Origin: Paracoccaceae bacterium
GTDB taxonomy: Bacteria; Pseudomonadota; Alphaproteobacteria; Rhodobacterales; Rhodobacteraceae
Direction of reading: 5' to 3'
Length of the DNA stretch: 64,000 nt
Assembly: GCA_024742455.1 (NCBI GenBank)
Contig: JANSYL010000010.1
Coordinates: 31,701-95,700, forward strand
Positions 1 through 8,655 of the stretch are shown one piece after another. Below the pieces are notes generated by a model, which was not told the origin of the DNA, ran no database searches, and saw nothing but the letters and a program-made list of their open reading frames with translations. Position 1 is the stretch's first letter, and every line of letters begins with the position of its first letter. Both the position numbers and the translations under genes were made by a program.

Positions 1-1
1 C

Positions 2-649
2 CCGGTCTTCTCCGATGTGATCGCCCCCGATGCCGACATGGCGGCCCGTGTCGCGGAAACCCGCGCCCCCTTCGCCGAGGAGATGGCCGAGGTGATCGGA
101 ACCTCGGGCAACCTGCTGTTCCGGCGTGGCAATTTCAACGGCACCTGGGATGACGTGATCTGCGATGCGCTGATCTCTGAACGCGATGCCGAGATCGCAC
201 TGTCGCCGGGCTTTCGCTGGGGCGCGGCCGTTCTGCCCGGCCAGGAGATCACGCGCGAGGATATCTACAACGTCACCGCGATGACCTATCCCAACGCCTA
301 TCGGACCGAGATGACCGGCGAGACCCTCAGGATGATCCTCGAGGACGTCGCCGAGAACATCTTCAACCCCGATCCCTACTACCAGTCCGGCGGCGACATG
401 GTGCGCGTGGGTGGCATGGGATACCGGATCGCGCCGCATGGCACGACCGGGGCGCGCATCTCGGAGATGACGCTTCTGTCGACCGGAGAGGCGATTGATC
501 CGTCCCGGAGCTACACGGTCGCGGGCTGGGCCAGCGTCAATGAAGGCACCGAAGGCCCACCGATTTGGGACGTCCTGGAATCGCATATCCGCGCCCAGGG
601 CGTCGTCGAGATTGACCCCAACAACAGCGTCGACGTCGTCGCAGGCTGA
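2..649 (+). CDS. soxB: SoxB thiosulfohydrolase, C-terminal part (5' end outside window)
   Basis: The reading frame is open from base 2, so this is the last 215 residues of a gene that begins upstream of the window. The sequence resembles the C-terminal 5'-nucleotidase domain of SoxB, including stretches such as LLFRRGNFNGTWDD and the TMTYPNAY-like region with NVTAMTYPNAYRTEMTG. SoxB is a periplasmic dimanganese hydrolase that releases sulfate from the sulfur carrier SoxYZ during thiosulfate oxidation; its metal-binding N-terminal domain is not visible here. soxC follows after about 20 bases on the same strand, as in the Paracoccus-type sox operon. The family call rests on sequence resemblance together with the sox neighbours. 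Confidence 0.9.
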   Translation, partial: PVFSDVIAPDADMAARVAETRAPFAEEMAEVIGTSGNLLFRRGNFNGTWDDVICDALISERDAEIALSPGFRWGAAVLPGQEITREDIYNVTAMTYPNAYRTEMTGETLRMILEDVAENIFNPDPYYQSGGDMVRVGGMGYRIAPHGTTGARISEMTLLSTGEAIDPSRSYTVAGWASVNEGTEGPPIWDVLESHIRAQGVVEIDPNNSVDVVAG

Positions 650-669
650 GCGTGCAGGAGAGGATACCC

Positions 670-1935
670 ATGTCCCAAAACCCAACCAACCCCACACGCC
701 GAGGATTTCTGGCCGGAGCCGCGATGGCCGGCGGGGCCGCGGTGGCAGGCCGCGTCCATGCCCAGGCCGCGCCCGATCCGGCGATTACCGAACTGCAGCC
801 GTGGAACCAGTACCTGGGCCCCGGCGTCGATGCCGCCCCCTATGGGATGCCCTCGCCGCACGAGGCGCATGTCATCCGCCGCAACGTCCCGTGGCTGACG
901 GCCGACAGCGTCAGCTCGGTCAACTTCACGCCGCTGCATGAGCTCGAGGGCATCATCACGCCCAACGGTCTGGCCTTCGAACGCCACCATGCCGGTGTGG
1001 CCGATATCGACCCGGCTGAATACCGCCTGATGATCAACGGGATGGTCGACACCCCGCTGGTCTTCACGCTCGCCGACCTGGCCCGCTTTCCCCGCGAAAA
1101 CCGCACATATTTCCTGGAATGCGCGGCCAATGGCGGCATGGAATGGCGCGGCGCGCAGCTCAATGGCTGCCAGTTCACCCACGGGATGATCCACAACGTC
1201 GTCTATACCGGTGTTCCGCTTCGCCTGTTGCTGGAGGAAGCCGGGGTTCAGCCCGGCGCGCTCTGGGTGCTGCCCGAAGGTGCCGATGCCAGCGCGATGA
1301 CCCGGTCTGTGCCGCTGGAAAAGGCGCTCGATGACTGCCTGGTCGCCACGCATATGAACGGCGAAAGGCTGCGCCCCGAACAGGGCTATCCGGTGCGGCT
1401 CGTCGTGCCCGGCTGGGAGGGCAACATGTGGGTCAAATGGCTCCGCCGGATCGAGGTGGGAGACCAGCCCTGGCAGCACCGCGAGGAAACCTCGAAATAC
1501 ACCGACCTTCTCGAATCCGGGGATGCGCGCCGCTTTACCTGGGTCATGGATGCAAAATCGGTCATCACCAATCCCTCGCCCCAGGCCCCCATCACGCATG
1601 GCCCGGGTCCCACGGTGATCACCGGCGTCGCATGGTCGGGGCGGGGCACGATCCCGCGCGTCGACGTATCGCTCGATGGCGGCATGAACTGGCACACCGC
1701 CCGCATGTCCGGCCCGTCGCTCGATAAGTCGATGCACCGCTTCTACTACGAATTCGACTGGGACGGCGCGCCGCTTTTGCTGCAGAGCCGGGCGATGGAC
1801 AGCACCGGATACGTGCAGCCCACCAAGGAACAGCTTCGCCACTTCCGGGGCGAGAATTCGATCTATCACAACAACGGCATCCAGACCTGGGCCATCGACA
1901 GCGATGGCCGCGCCGAGAACGTCGAGGTGGGCTAA
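670..1935 (+). CDS. soxC: SoxC, molybdenum subunit of sulfane dehydrogenase SoxCD
   Basis: This 421-residue protein begins with a twin-arginine signal (TRRGFLAGAAMAGG near residues 7-22), so it is exported folded to the periplasm. It matches the sulfite-oxidase/SoxC molybdopterin family: a conserved cysteine in TYFLECAANGG is the expected molybdenum ligand, and a Mo-co dimerisation domain forms the C-terminal third. With SoxD it removes six electrons from the SoxYZ-bound sulfane sulfur. The ATG at 670 was chosen over an upstream in-frame GTG at 652 because an AGGAG-type ribosome site lies 9-13 bases upstream and the Tat motif then sits at the right place. soxD starts five bases after the stop. 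Confidence 0.95.
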   Translation: MSQNPTNPTRRGFLAGAAMAGGAAVAGRVHAQAAPDPAITELQPWNQYLGPGVDAAPYGMPSPHEAHVIRRNVPWLTADSVSSVNFTPLHELEGIITPNGLAFERHHAGVADIDPAEYRLMINGMVDTPLVFTLADLARFPRENRTYFLECAANGGMEWRGAQLNGCQFTHGMIHNVVYTGVPLRLLLEEAGVQPGALWVLPEGADASAMTRSVPLEKALDDCLVATHMNGERLRPEQGYPVRLVVPGWEGNMWVKWLRRIEVGDQPWQHREETSKYTDLLESGDARRFTWVMDAKSVITNPSPQAPITHGPGPTVITGVAWSGRGTIPRVDVSLDGGMNWHTARMSGPSLDKSMHRFYYEFDWDGAPLLLQSRAMDSTGYVQPTKEQLRHFRGENSIYHNNGIQTWAIDSDGRAENVEVG

Positions 1936-1939
1936 GGCC

Positions 1940-2962
1940 ATGAAAAAACTATTGATCTGCACCGCGATCCTTGCGGCGACGGCGGCCCTGGCGCAGGAAA
2001 GCGCGCCCAGCCGCGAAGGTGGATACGGTCTGGGGCGCCCCGCGCTTACCGAAGAAATCGCGGCCTGGGACATCGACATCCGGCCCGACGGGCTGGGCCT
2101 GCCCGTGGGCTCGGGCGATGTCTGGACGGGCGAGGAACTTTTCGTCGACCAGTGTTCGGCCTGCCATGGCGATTTCGGCGAGGCGGTGGGCCGCTGGCCG
2201 ATCCTGGCCGGGGGGTTCGGATCGCTCGATCAGGAGGATCCGGTCAAAACGGTCGGCTCCTACTGGCCCTATCTGTCGACGGTCTGGGACTACGTCCACC
2301 GCGCCATGCCCTATGGCAATGCGCAATCGCTGACCGACGATGAGGTATATGCGATCACGGCCTACCTGATGTATCTTAACAACATGGTCGATGACGATTT
2401 CGAACTGTCGAACGAGAATTTTCTGGAGATCCCGATGCCTAACGAGGCCGGGTTCTTCATGGATGACCGCGACACGGTCGAACTGCCCGAGTTCATGGCC
2501 GAACCCTGCATGACCGGCTGTGCCGAAGGGGTCGAGATCACGATGCGGGCCGCCGTGCTGGACGTGACGCCCGAAACCGCCACCGACGCGGCGGAAGAAC
2601 AGGCCGAACCCGAAACGGCGGCAGACCCGGCCGCCTCCGGGCCCAGCCCGGAACTGGTGGCCGCAGGTGAAAGCGTTTTCCGCCAGTGTTCCAGCTGCCA
2701 CCAGATCGGTGAAGGCGCGCGCAACGGGGCGGGGCCCGTGCTGAACGGCATCGTCGGAATGGCGGCCGGTCAGGCCGAAGGGTTCCGCTATTCGCCCGCG
2801 ATGGCGCAATCGGGCATTGTCTGGGACGAAGCGACCCTTGCCGAATTCCTGGCCGACCCGCGCGGTTACCTGCGCGGCAACCGGATGGGGTTCGGCGGCC
2901 TGCGCTCCGAGGAAGATATCGCCGCCGTGATCGCCTATATGCAAGTGGCGGGCGCTCCATGA
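1940..2962 (+). CDS. soxD: SoxD, diheme cytochrome c subunit of SoxCD
   Basis: The product has 340 residues, starting with a Sec signal peptide (MKKLLICTAILAATAALAQ). Two c-type heme motifs are visible: CSACH at about residues 72-76 and CSSCH at about 250-254. A Glu/Ala/Pro-rich linker lies between the two cytochrome domains. This arrangement matches the SoxD partner of SoxC, which accepts electrons from the molybdenum centre in the periplasm. The ATG at 1940 gives the signal peptide; the frame is open further upstream inside soxC, but that part is not plausible as coding. The stop overlaps the next start by four bases (ATGA), which suggests translational coupling. Confidence 0.93.
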   Translation: MKKLLICTAILAATAALAQESAPSREGGYGLGRPALTEEIAAWDIDIRPDGLGLPVGSGDVWTGEELFVDQCSACHGDFGEAVGRWPILAGGFGSLDQEDPVKTVGSYWPYLSTVWDYVHRAMPYGNAQSLTDDEVYAITAYLMYLNNMVDDDFELSNENFLEIPMPNEAGFFMDDRDTVELPEFMAEPCMTGCAEGVEITMRAAVLDVTPETATDAAEEQAEPETAADPAASGPSPELVAAGESVFRQCSSCHQIGEGARNGAGPVLNGIVGMAAGQAEGFRYSPAMAQSGIVWDEATLAEFLADPRGYLRGNRMGFGGLRSEEDIAAVIAYMQVAGAP

Positions 2963-3627
2963 TGCGACTGGCGGTCATCCTCGTCGGGCTTGCCTTCGCC
3001 ACCGGCATGGCCAGCGCCGATGACGCGACTGCGCGGGGCGAGGCACTGTTTCGCCCCTGCGCCGCCTGCCACATGATCGGCGAAGGGGCCGTTCACCGGC
3101 TGGGACCGCATCTGAACGGGGTATCGGGACGCACCATCGGCACTGCCGAGGGATTCCGGTATTCCGCGTCCCTGTCCGAGGCCGGGGCCGAGGGCCGCGT
3201 CTGGGACGATGTCGCGCTGGACAGCTTTCTTGCCGCGCCGCGCAATTATCTGCCGGGCACGTCGATGGCGTTCCGAGGCATCCGCGATGCCGAAGACCGG
3301 GCCATCCTGATCGCCTACATGATCGAGACGGGCGGCGCCGAGGCCCCTCAGGGCGAGGTAGCCGTCGACCCCCGGATCGCCGCCGTTCTGGATCATCCGC
3401 CCGACGAGGCCTACGGGGCGTTTCTGAGCTCGGAATGCACGGCCTGCCATTCGGGCGGGGGCGAAGGTATTCCCCGTATCGCGGGCCTGGCCCCGCAGAG
3501 TTTCGCGGCCGGGCTGCTGGCCTATCGCGACGGCACCCGCGAACACCAGGTCATGAACATGCTCGCCGCCCGGTTGGGCGACGAGGAGATCGCGGCGCTC
3601 GCCGCTTATTTCGCAACCCTCGAATGA
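2959..3627 (+). CDS. soxE: Diheme c-type cytochrome of the sox operon (SoxE-like)
   Basis: This is a 222-residue exported cytochrome with a signal peptide in the first 20 residues and two CxxCH motifs: CAACH at about 34-38 and CTACH at about 160-164. Its first domain is strikingly similar to the second heme domain of the upstream SoxD (EGFRYS, FLA.PR.YL.G..M.F.G.R patterns), so it probably arose by domain duplication. Position between soxD and soxF corresponds to SoxE, the diheme cytochrome of the Paracoccus sox operon, thought to partner the flavoprotein SoxF. The SoxE name rests on size, heme count and position; it could also be named a sulfide dehydrogenase cytochrome subunit (FccA-like). 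Confidence 0.8.
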   Translation: MMRLAVILVGLAFATGMASADDATARGEALFRPCAACHMIGEGAVHRLGPHLNGVSGRTIGTAEGFRYSASLSEAGAEGRVWDDVALDSFLAAPRNYLPGTSMAFRGIRDAEDRAILIAYMIETGGAEAPQGEVAVDPRIAAVLDHPPDEAYGAFLSSECTACHSGGGEGIPRIAGLAPQSFAAGLLAYRDGTREHQVMNMLAARLGDEEIAALAAYFATLE

Positions 3628-3679
3628 AGGGGAGCGATCAACGTCCGTGAAAATGCGGACACCACGGGAGGAGACAGAC

Positions 3680-4951
3680 ATGGGTTTTTCCAGACGAAAC
3701 TTTCTGGGTTCGGCCGCGGCCGTAACGGGGCTGCTTGCGGCCCCGATGATCGTGCGCGCAGACGAACATGCCAGGCCGAAGGTCGTCGTGGTCGGCGGCG
3801 GTGCCGGCGGTGCGACGGCGGCAAGATACATCGCGCGCGACAGCGCCGGTGCGGTGGACGTGACGCTGATCGAACCGACACGCGCCTATTACACCTGCTT
3901 CTTCTCGAACCTCTATCTCGGCGGCTTCCGCACCTATGAAAGCCTCGGGCATTCCTATGGCACGCTGGCCTCGAGCTATGGCATCAACGTGGTTCATGAC
4001 TGGGCCACCGGTGTCGACCGGGACGCCAAGACCGTCGCGCTGGCCGGCGGCGGGTCGGTGCCATATGACCGGCTCGTCCTGAGCCCGGGCATCGATTTCA
4101 TCGAAGACAGCGTTCCGGGCTGGTCGCAGGCGGCGCAGAACGCCATGCCACACGCCTACAAGGCCGGGTCGCAGACGCAGCTTCTGCGCGCGCAGCTCGA
4201 GGCGATGCCCGAAGGCGGTACCTATTGCATGGTGGCACCGCCGAACCCCTATCGCTGCCCGCCGGGGCCCTATGAGCGGGTCTCGATGGCCGCGCATTAC
4301 CTCAAGGCCAACAATCCGACGGCCAAGATCCTGATCGTCGATCCCAAGCCCAGCTTCTCCAAGCAGGGCCTGTTCGAAGATGGCTGGGCGCGTCATTACC
4401 CGGGCATGATCGAGCGCATCGGTCCGGATTTCGGCGGCGACAACGTATCGGTGAACCCGGAGGAGATGACCGTCGATATCGACGGCGTGGTCGAGAACGT
4501 GGACGTCTGCAACGTCATCCCGGCCCAGCGCGCGGGCTCCATCGCCTTCGCCGCCGGCATCACAGAAGACAACTGGGCACCGGTGTCGGCTTATGACATG
4601 AGCTCCCGGATGGACGAGAACATCCATGTCCTGGGCGACAGTGCCGCACAGGGCGCGATGCCGAAATCCGGCTTCTCGGCCAACAGCCAGGCAAAGGTGG
4701 CCGCCAACGCCATCCTGGCGGCCCTCACCGACAGCCGCGCCTTCCCGGCCCGCTTCGCCAATACCTGCTGGTCGCTCATTGCAACCGATGACGGCGTGAA
4801 GGTCGGCGCAACCTACGAGGCCTCGGACGAGGGGATCGTGTCGACCGGCAGCTTCATCAGCGAAGTCGGCGAAACCGACGAATTGCGGGCCGAGACCTAT
4901 CGCGAAAGCATCGACTGGTACGACGCGATCGCGACCGACATGTTCAGTTGA
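3680..4951 (+). CDS. soxF: SoxF, flavoprotein of flavocytochrome c sulfide dehydrogenase type
   Basis: The 423-residue product starts with a Tat signal (SRRNFLGSAAAV) followed by an FAD-binding GGGAGG motif at residues 39-44. YYTCFFSN at about residue 73 corresponds to the cysteine that covalently holds FAD in flavocytochrome c sulfide dehydrogenases. Further cysteines in PYRCPPGPY and FANTCWS are positioned like the redox-active disulfide of that family. It likely oxidises sulfide in the periplasm with the diheme cytochrome encoded immediately upstream. The start at 3680 is preceded by GGGAGGAGAC; an upstream in-frame start at 3647 lacks a ribosome site and would precede the Tat motif oddly. 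Assignment of the individual cysteines is by family analogy. Confidence 0.93.
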   Translation: MGFSRRNFLGSAAAVTGLLAAPMIVRADEHARPKVVVVGGGAGGATAARYIARDSAGAVDVTLIEPTRAYYTCFFSNLYLGGFRTYESLGHSYGTLASSYGINVVHDWATGVDRDAKTVALAGGGSVPYDRLVLSPGIDFIEDSVPGWSQAAQNAMPHAYKAGSQTQLLRAQLEAMPEGGTYCMVAPPNPYRCPPGPYERVSMAAHYLKANNPTAKILIVDPKPSFSKQGLFEDGWARHYPGMIERIGPDFGGDNVSVNPEEMTVDIDGVVENVDVCNVIPAQRAGSIAFAAGITEDNWAPVSAYDMSSRMDENIHVLGDSAAQGAMPKSGFSANSQAKVAANAILAALTDSRAFPARFANTCWSLIATDDGVKVGATYEASDEGIVSTGSFISEVGETDELRAETYRESIDWYDAIATDMFS

Positions 4952-5008
4952 TCCGACACCGGCCCCGCGACCCGCAAGGGCCGCGGGGCCACCATGCAGG
5001 AGCAGACC

Positions 5009-5440
5009 ATGAAGAAAGCGCTATGTCTTGCCGCCGCCATCGCGGTCACCGGTCCGGCGGTCGCGCAGGAAGCGATCACCTACCAGTTCGAAGGCAGCTA
5101 TGAGGACGCCACCTTCGCCGTCGAGAACGCCATCATCGACCGCGGCCTGGTGATCGATTATGTCAGCCATGTCGGCGACATGCTGGCCCGCACCGGCCCA
5201 GACCTGGGTTCGGACGTCGAAATCTTCGAACAGGCCCAGATCTTCATCTTCTGTTCCGCCAGCGCATCCCGGCGCGCGATGGAGGCCGATTGGCTGAACA
5301 TCGTCCATTGTCCCTACGGCATCTTCGTGGCCCAGGTCGATGGTGAGGTGATCGTCGGGCATCGCGCCTATCCTGACGGCCCGATGCAGGAGGTCGAGGC
5401 CGTCCTCGATGCGATCATCCTCGAAGCGCGCGGCAGCTAG
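5009..5440 (+). CDS. Exported DUF302 family protein
   Basis: The product has 143 residues with an N-terminal signal peptide (MKKALCLAAAIAVTGPAVAQ). The body matches the DUF302 pattern (a YEDATFAVENAI start, FIFCSA centre, and a closing HCPYGIFVAQ and VGHRAYP region). Two cysteines, in IFCSAS and VHCPYG, are visible. DUF302 has no settled biochemical role, but members recur in sulfur-oxidation gene clusters. It lies about 60 bases after soxF on the same strand and ahead of a sulfur-transporter gene, so a role in periplasmic sulfur chemistry is an inference from context. The ATG at 5009 is preferred over one at 4994 because the CAGGAG ribosome site lies between them. Confidence 0.8.
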   Translation: MKKALCLAAAIAVTGPAVAQEAITYQFEGSYEDATFAVENAIIDRGLVIDYVSHVGDMLARTGPDLGSDVEIFEQAQIFIFCSASASRRAMEADWLNIVHCPYGIFVAQVDGEVIVGHRAYPDGPMQEVEAVLDAIILEARGS

Positions 5441-5449
5441 CGCCGCAGC

Positions 5450-5463
5450 TTGACCCATATCAA
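5450..5463 (+). promoter_or_regulatory. FNR/FnrL-like box upstream of the YeeE/YedE gene
   Basis: The 14 bases read TTGACCCATATCAA, a TTGAC-N4-ATCAA dyad that differs from the FNR consensus TTGAT-N4-ATCAA by one base. It lies in the 60-base gap between the DUF302 gene and the transporter gene, centred about 44 bases before the ATG at 5501. It would be consistent with oxygen-responsive control by an FnrL-type regulator. Binding is inferred from the motif only. Confidence 0.5.
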
Positions 5464-5500
5464 CGCCGTGGCGGACCCCGGCCGGTAGCGATCTGGACAG

Positions 5501-6562
5501 ATGCTCGAAGACCTCCTGATCCGTTTCGGTGATCCGCCGGTGATCGCGGCCTGCGGCGCGCTTGTCGGCCTGCTTTTCGGCTGGTCGGCCGAGCGGTCGC
5601 AATTCTGCCTGCGGGCCGCCACCGTCGAACTGGCCGAGGGGCGATTGGGCCCCCGCCTCGCGGTATGGCTCATCGTTTTCTTCGCCGCCCTTACGCTGGT
5701 CCAGGGTGGCATCGCCAAGGGCCGGATCGACGTGGGCGACGCACGCCAGCTGGCCAGCGCGGGCTCGGTCTCGGGCGCGGTGCTGGGTGGGCTGATGTTC
5801 GGGGCGGGCATGATCCTTGCACGCGGCTGTGCCTCGCGCCTTCTGGTCCTGTCGGCAACCGGCAACCTGCGCGCGCTGGTCACCGGGCTGGTGCTGACCA
5901 TCGTCGCCCAGGCGGCGCTTGGCGGCGTTCTGGCGGCACCGCGCGAAAGCCTCGCCGCGCTCCGGCTTCTTGGCGCGGGCGAACGCGCCCTTCCGATCCC
6001 CCCCGGAATCGCCACCGGTCTGGGCGCGGCCGGGCTCCTGGCCGGGCTCGGTCTGGCGCGGTTCACCGCCCTGCCCGCGGGCCGGGCGATCGCGGCCCTG
6101 TTTGTCGGGGCCGCGGTCGCGCTGGGCTGGTGGGTTACCGCGCGCCTGGCAGCCACCGCGTTCGAGATCGTGCCCGTGACCTCAATCACCTTCACCGGCC
6201 CCTCCACCGACACGCTGATGGCGCTGGTGGGCAACAGGGCCGCGCCGCTGTCCTTCGGGCTGGGGCTTGTGCCGGGCGTCTTCACCGGGGCGGCGGTGTC
6301 GGCCGTCCTTGCACGGCGCTGGAAGATCGAGCGTTTCTCGGCCGAAACCCCGCTGGAACGCTACCTGGTGGGCGCGGTGCTGATGGGGTTCGGGGCCATG
6401 CTTGCGGGCGGCTGCGCCGTGGGCGCAGGCGTGTCGGGCGGCGCCATCCTGTCCATCACCTCGATCCTGGCACTGGCCGCGATGTGGCTGGGCGCCTGCG
6501 CCACGCATCTCGCGCTCCGCCAGGCCCGGATGTCGCGCGGCTCGCAAGGCCACCGGTTGTAG
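5501..6562 (+). CDS. YeeE/YedE family sulfur-compound transporter
   Basis: This 353-residue polytopic membrane protein belongs to the Sulf_transp (YeeE/YedE) family, known for thiosulfate uptake and for moving sulfur intermediates. Visible family landmarks are conserved cysteines in ERSQFCLRAA near the N terminus, LARGCASRLL in the first half and LAGGCAVGAG near the C terminus, which form the thiol relay of the pore in studied members. Its place directly after the sox genes suggests import or export of a thiosulfate-derived sulfur species. The 60-base gap with an FNR-like box hints at its own promoter. The exact substrate cannot be read from sequence. Confidence 0.88.
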   Translation: MLEDLLIRFGDPPVIAACGALVGLLFGWSAERSQFCLRAATVELAEGRLGPRLAVWLIVFFAALTLVQGGIAKGRIDVGDARQLASAGSVSGAVLGGLMFGAGMILARGCASRLLVLSATGNLRALVTGLVLTIVAQAALGGVLAAPRESLAALRLLGAGERALPIPPGIATGLGAAGLLAGLGLARFTALPAGRAIAALFVGAAVALGWWVTARLAATAFEIVPVTSITFTGPSTDTLMALVGNRAAPLSFGLGLVPGVFTGAAVSAVLARRWKIERFSAETPLERYLVGAVLMGFGAMLAGGCAVGAGVSGGAILSITSILALAAMWLGACATHLALRQARMSRGSQGHRL

Positions 6563-6759
6563 GGCCGGTACCGATCCGGCCGAAGGCCCCCTGTGCGCGC
6601 CGAATGAACGATCACCCCGGCCGGGGCCGGGCGCAGCCGGTTCATCCGCCTTCAGCCGCACCAAACCCTTTCCAAAGAATCAATATTCGAGAGAAAACCA
6701 TAATGTGTCCGTGCGTTGTGGGGTGTTCTCAATCCTGATTTCCCCTGCGCGGCCCGTCC

Positions 6760-7497
6760 TCACCCGGAGGTCTGATCCTCGGGCGGTTCATCCCCGCCCC
6801 AGATCTTTCGGAACCCCAGAAGCCGCCCGCGCGACGTGGCGGGGTCATAGACCATGTCCATTTCAGACATGAAATCGGTGATCCGCTTGATGACGCGGGC
6901 ATGGTATTTCTTGGGGTGCAGTTCCACCACCATGAACCGCAGCGGGCATTTCCAGGCACGTTTGAACAGGTCCGCCTCGGCCCCCTCGACATCCATGAAG
7001 ATGACATGCGGCCGGCAGGCCCGGATCAGGTCCGTGATCGGGACCAGCGGCACCTCCACCGTGTTGGGCCCTTTCGACCTGAGGCTTGAGGCAGTGAAGC
7101 CCGGCGCCAGGGTCAGCGCGCCTGTCGCCCCCTCGGGCACCCATCCGCTGACGGCGGCATGCAGGACCGTCGCCTCGTCATTGCCATTGGCGGCGAGGTT
7201 CTGCTCGATCACCGGAATGAGGGCCGGGTTCGCCTCGACCACCGTCACGTTTGCGGCGCCTGCGCGTTCGGCGGCCAGGTTCGCGGTCAGCCCGATGCCG
7301 CCGCCCAGGTCCAGCACCCGGAACCCCGGTTTGACGGTGCGCATGGCCGCGCGCGCCTCGTCACGTTCATAGCTGCCATCGGCCAGTTTCCCGACGATGC
7401 TGTCGGTGACCAGCGCGTCGGGCACGCTGAGCGTGAGACCGTGCAGCGAGGCGGTGTGGGTCTCGGGCCGGGCGGATTGGATCAGGGAACCGAACAT
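6760..7497 (-). CDS. FkbM family methyltransferase
   Basis: The product has 245 residues with a class I S-adenosylmethionine-binding fold: motif I is VLDLGGGIGLTA and the acidic motif that follows reads VTVVEANP. The FkbM signature FMDVEGAEADLFK is present in the C-terminal half. Proteins of this family O-methylate sugars or other small molecules and often sit among surface-polysaccharide genes. Here it is isolated, convergent with the YeeE/YedE gene and followed upstream by an oxidoreductase gene on the same strand. A 197-base gap separates it from 6562; that gap holds only a GC-rich inverted repeat near 6564-6582 and no gene I can support. The substrate is unknown. Confidence 0.82.
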   Translation of the reverse strand: MFGSLIQSARPETHTASLHGLTLSVPDALVTDSIVGKLADGSYERDEARAAMRTVKPGFRVLDLGGGIGLTANLAAERAGAANVTVVEANPALIPVIEQNLAANGNDEATVLHAAVSGWVPEGATGALTLAPGFTASSLRSKGPNTVEVPLVPITDLIRACRPHVIFMDVEGAEADLFKRAWKCPLRFMVVELHPKKYHARVIKRITDFMSEMDMVYDPATSRGRLLGFRKIWGGDEPPEDQTSG

Positions 7498-7528
7498 GAT
7501 GGCCCGCTATAGCAGAAATGGGGCGAAT

Positions 7529-8557
7529 TCACGACCCCGGGGCCACACCCAGATCAGCGTCAGAGAGCCGGATCAGGGTCTTGCCCGCGCTCATGTCGGC
7601 GGCATAGGCGGCCGGGGCATCGGCGGCCTCGGCCAGATCGACGATGCGGGCAACGCTGCTTTCGGCAAATCCGCCCTTCAGCGCACGGGTGGCCTGCCGC
7701 AGGGTCCACAGCATCGCGGGCAGGGATTTGCGGGGCAGCCATTGCGACAGCCAGAACCCTTCGACCCGCGCCTCCTTGAAGATCATCGTGCCGGGGTGGA
7801 GCGTGGCGGGCGCCTCGCTCAGCGCCCCGTAGATCAGGATGTCGCAGCGTGGGCCAAGGGCTTCGAGCAGGCGAAAGGTCATCTGCCCGCCCAACGCGTC
7901 AAGGGCCATCCGGCAGTTCAGCGTGGTGCAGAGCGTCTTGAGCCCGGCATCGAAATCCGGCGCGGTTTCGTCCAGCACATGCCGGGCGCCCTCGGCCTTG
8001 AGCGCATCAACCTGAGCCGCCCGGCGGACGATATTGATGATCTCGACGCCCTTTTCGGCGCCGCGACGGCGGATCATCCGGCCAAGCTGCCCGGCCGCTG
8101 CGGTGCTGACGACCGCGCGATGGCCCCTCCGGCGCGCCTCATCGATCAGCGCGATGGCCGTCAACGGATTGACCGCCGACATCGCGGCACGCCCGAGCGG
8201 CAGGTCAGGGGGCAGCGTGACAACCCGGTCGAAAGGCAGCACGATATATTCCGCCCAAAGCCCGCCCGCAGCCGAGGCGCAGGCCACGCGCTTGCCCATC
8301 AGCGTCTTGGGCAGAACCCCCGCCCCCGCCGCAACGACCTGCCCCGCGCCTTCCAGCCCGGGCACCAGCGGCGGATCGGCCGGCACGCTGTAGAGCCCCT
8401 TCAGCGTCATCAGGTCGGACGGATTGATCGGCGAGGCGGCGAGCCGGATCAGCACCTCACCCGGGCCGGGGTCGGGCCGGGTAAGCTCACGCAGTTCGAG
8501 CCGCGCGCCCCAGGCGGGCAGCACCAAGGCGCGCATCGTGTCGGGCAGGTCGGTCAT
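7529..8557 (-). CDS. MDR-superfamily NAD(P)H-dependent oxidoreductase (quinone reductase-like)
   Basis: The 342-residue product has the medium-chain dehydrogenase layout: a GroES-like N-terminal domain (INPSDLMTLKGLY, PLVPGLEGAGQVVAAG) followed by a Rossmann nucleotide-binding domain with a STAAAGQLGRMI loop. The catalytic-zinc cysteine is not evident, pointing to the quinone-oxidoreductase/enoyl-reductase branch (zinc-free). The start is taken as the ATG at 8557, which gives MTDLPDTMRALVLP; the frame continues upstream, but that part overlaps the divergent pth gene and does not resemble the family. The substrate is not deducible. It is divergently arranged with pth, with about 98 bases between starts. 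Confidence 0.82.
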   Translation of the reverse strand: MTDLPDTMRALVLPAWGARLELRELTRPDPGPGEVLIRLAASPINPSDLMTLKGLYSVPADPPLVPGLEGAGQVVAAGAGVLPKTLMGKRVACASAAGGLWAEYIVLPFDRVVTLPPDLPLGRAAMSAVNPLTAIALIDEARRRGHRAVVSTAAAGQLGRMIRRRGAEKGVEIINIVRRAAQVDALKAEGARHVLDETAPDFDAGLKTLCTTLNCRMALDALGGQMTFRLLEALGPRCDILIYGALSEAPATLHPGTMIFKEARVEGFWLSQWLPRKSLPAMLWTLRQATRALKGGFAESSVARIVDLAEAADAPAAYAADMSAGKTLIRLSDADLGVAPGS

Positions 8558-8655
8558 GGTATCCCTTTCGCGTTGCCTTTCACATCGGCGCGCTGCGGCG
8601 GCTTGGCAAGTCCCGCCCCGGCTGGCATCACCGCGACAGGCAAGGAGGCCGCGCG

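Noticed and set aside
511..2079. Long minus-strand open frame over soxC
   Set aside because: It is the antisense of a well-supported soxC gene in GC-rich DNA; no domain or ribosome site supports it.
6564..6600. GC-rich inverted repeat after the YeeE/YedE gene as a terminator
   Set aside because: The stem is short and imperfect, with no T-run; in DNA of this composition such repeats are common.
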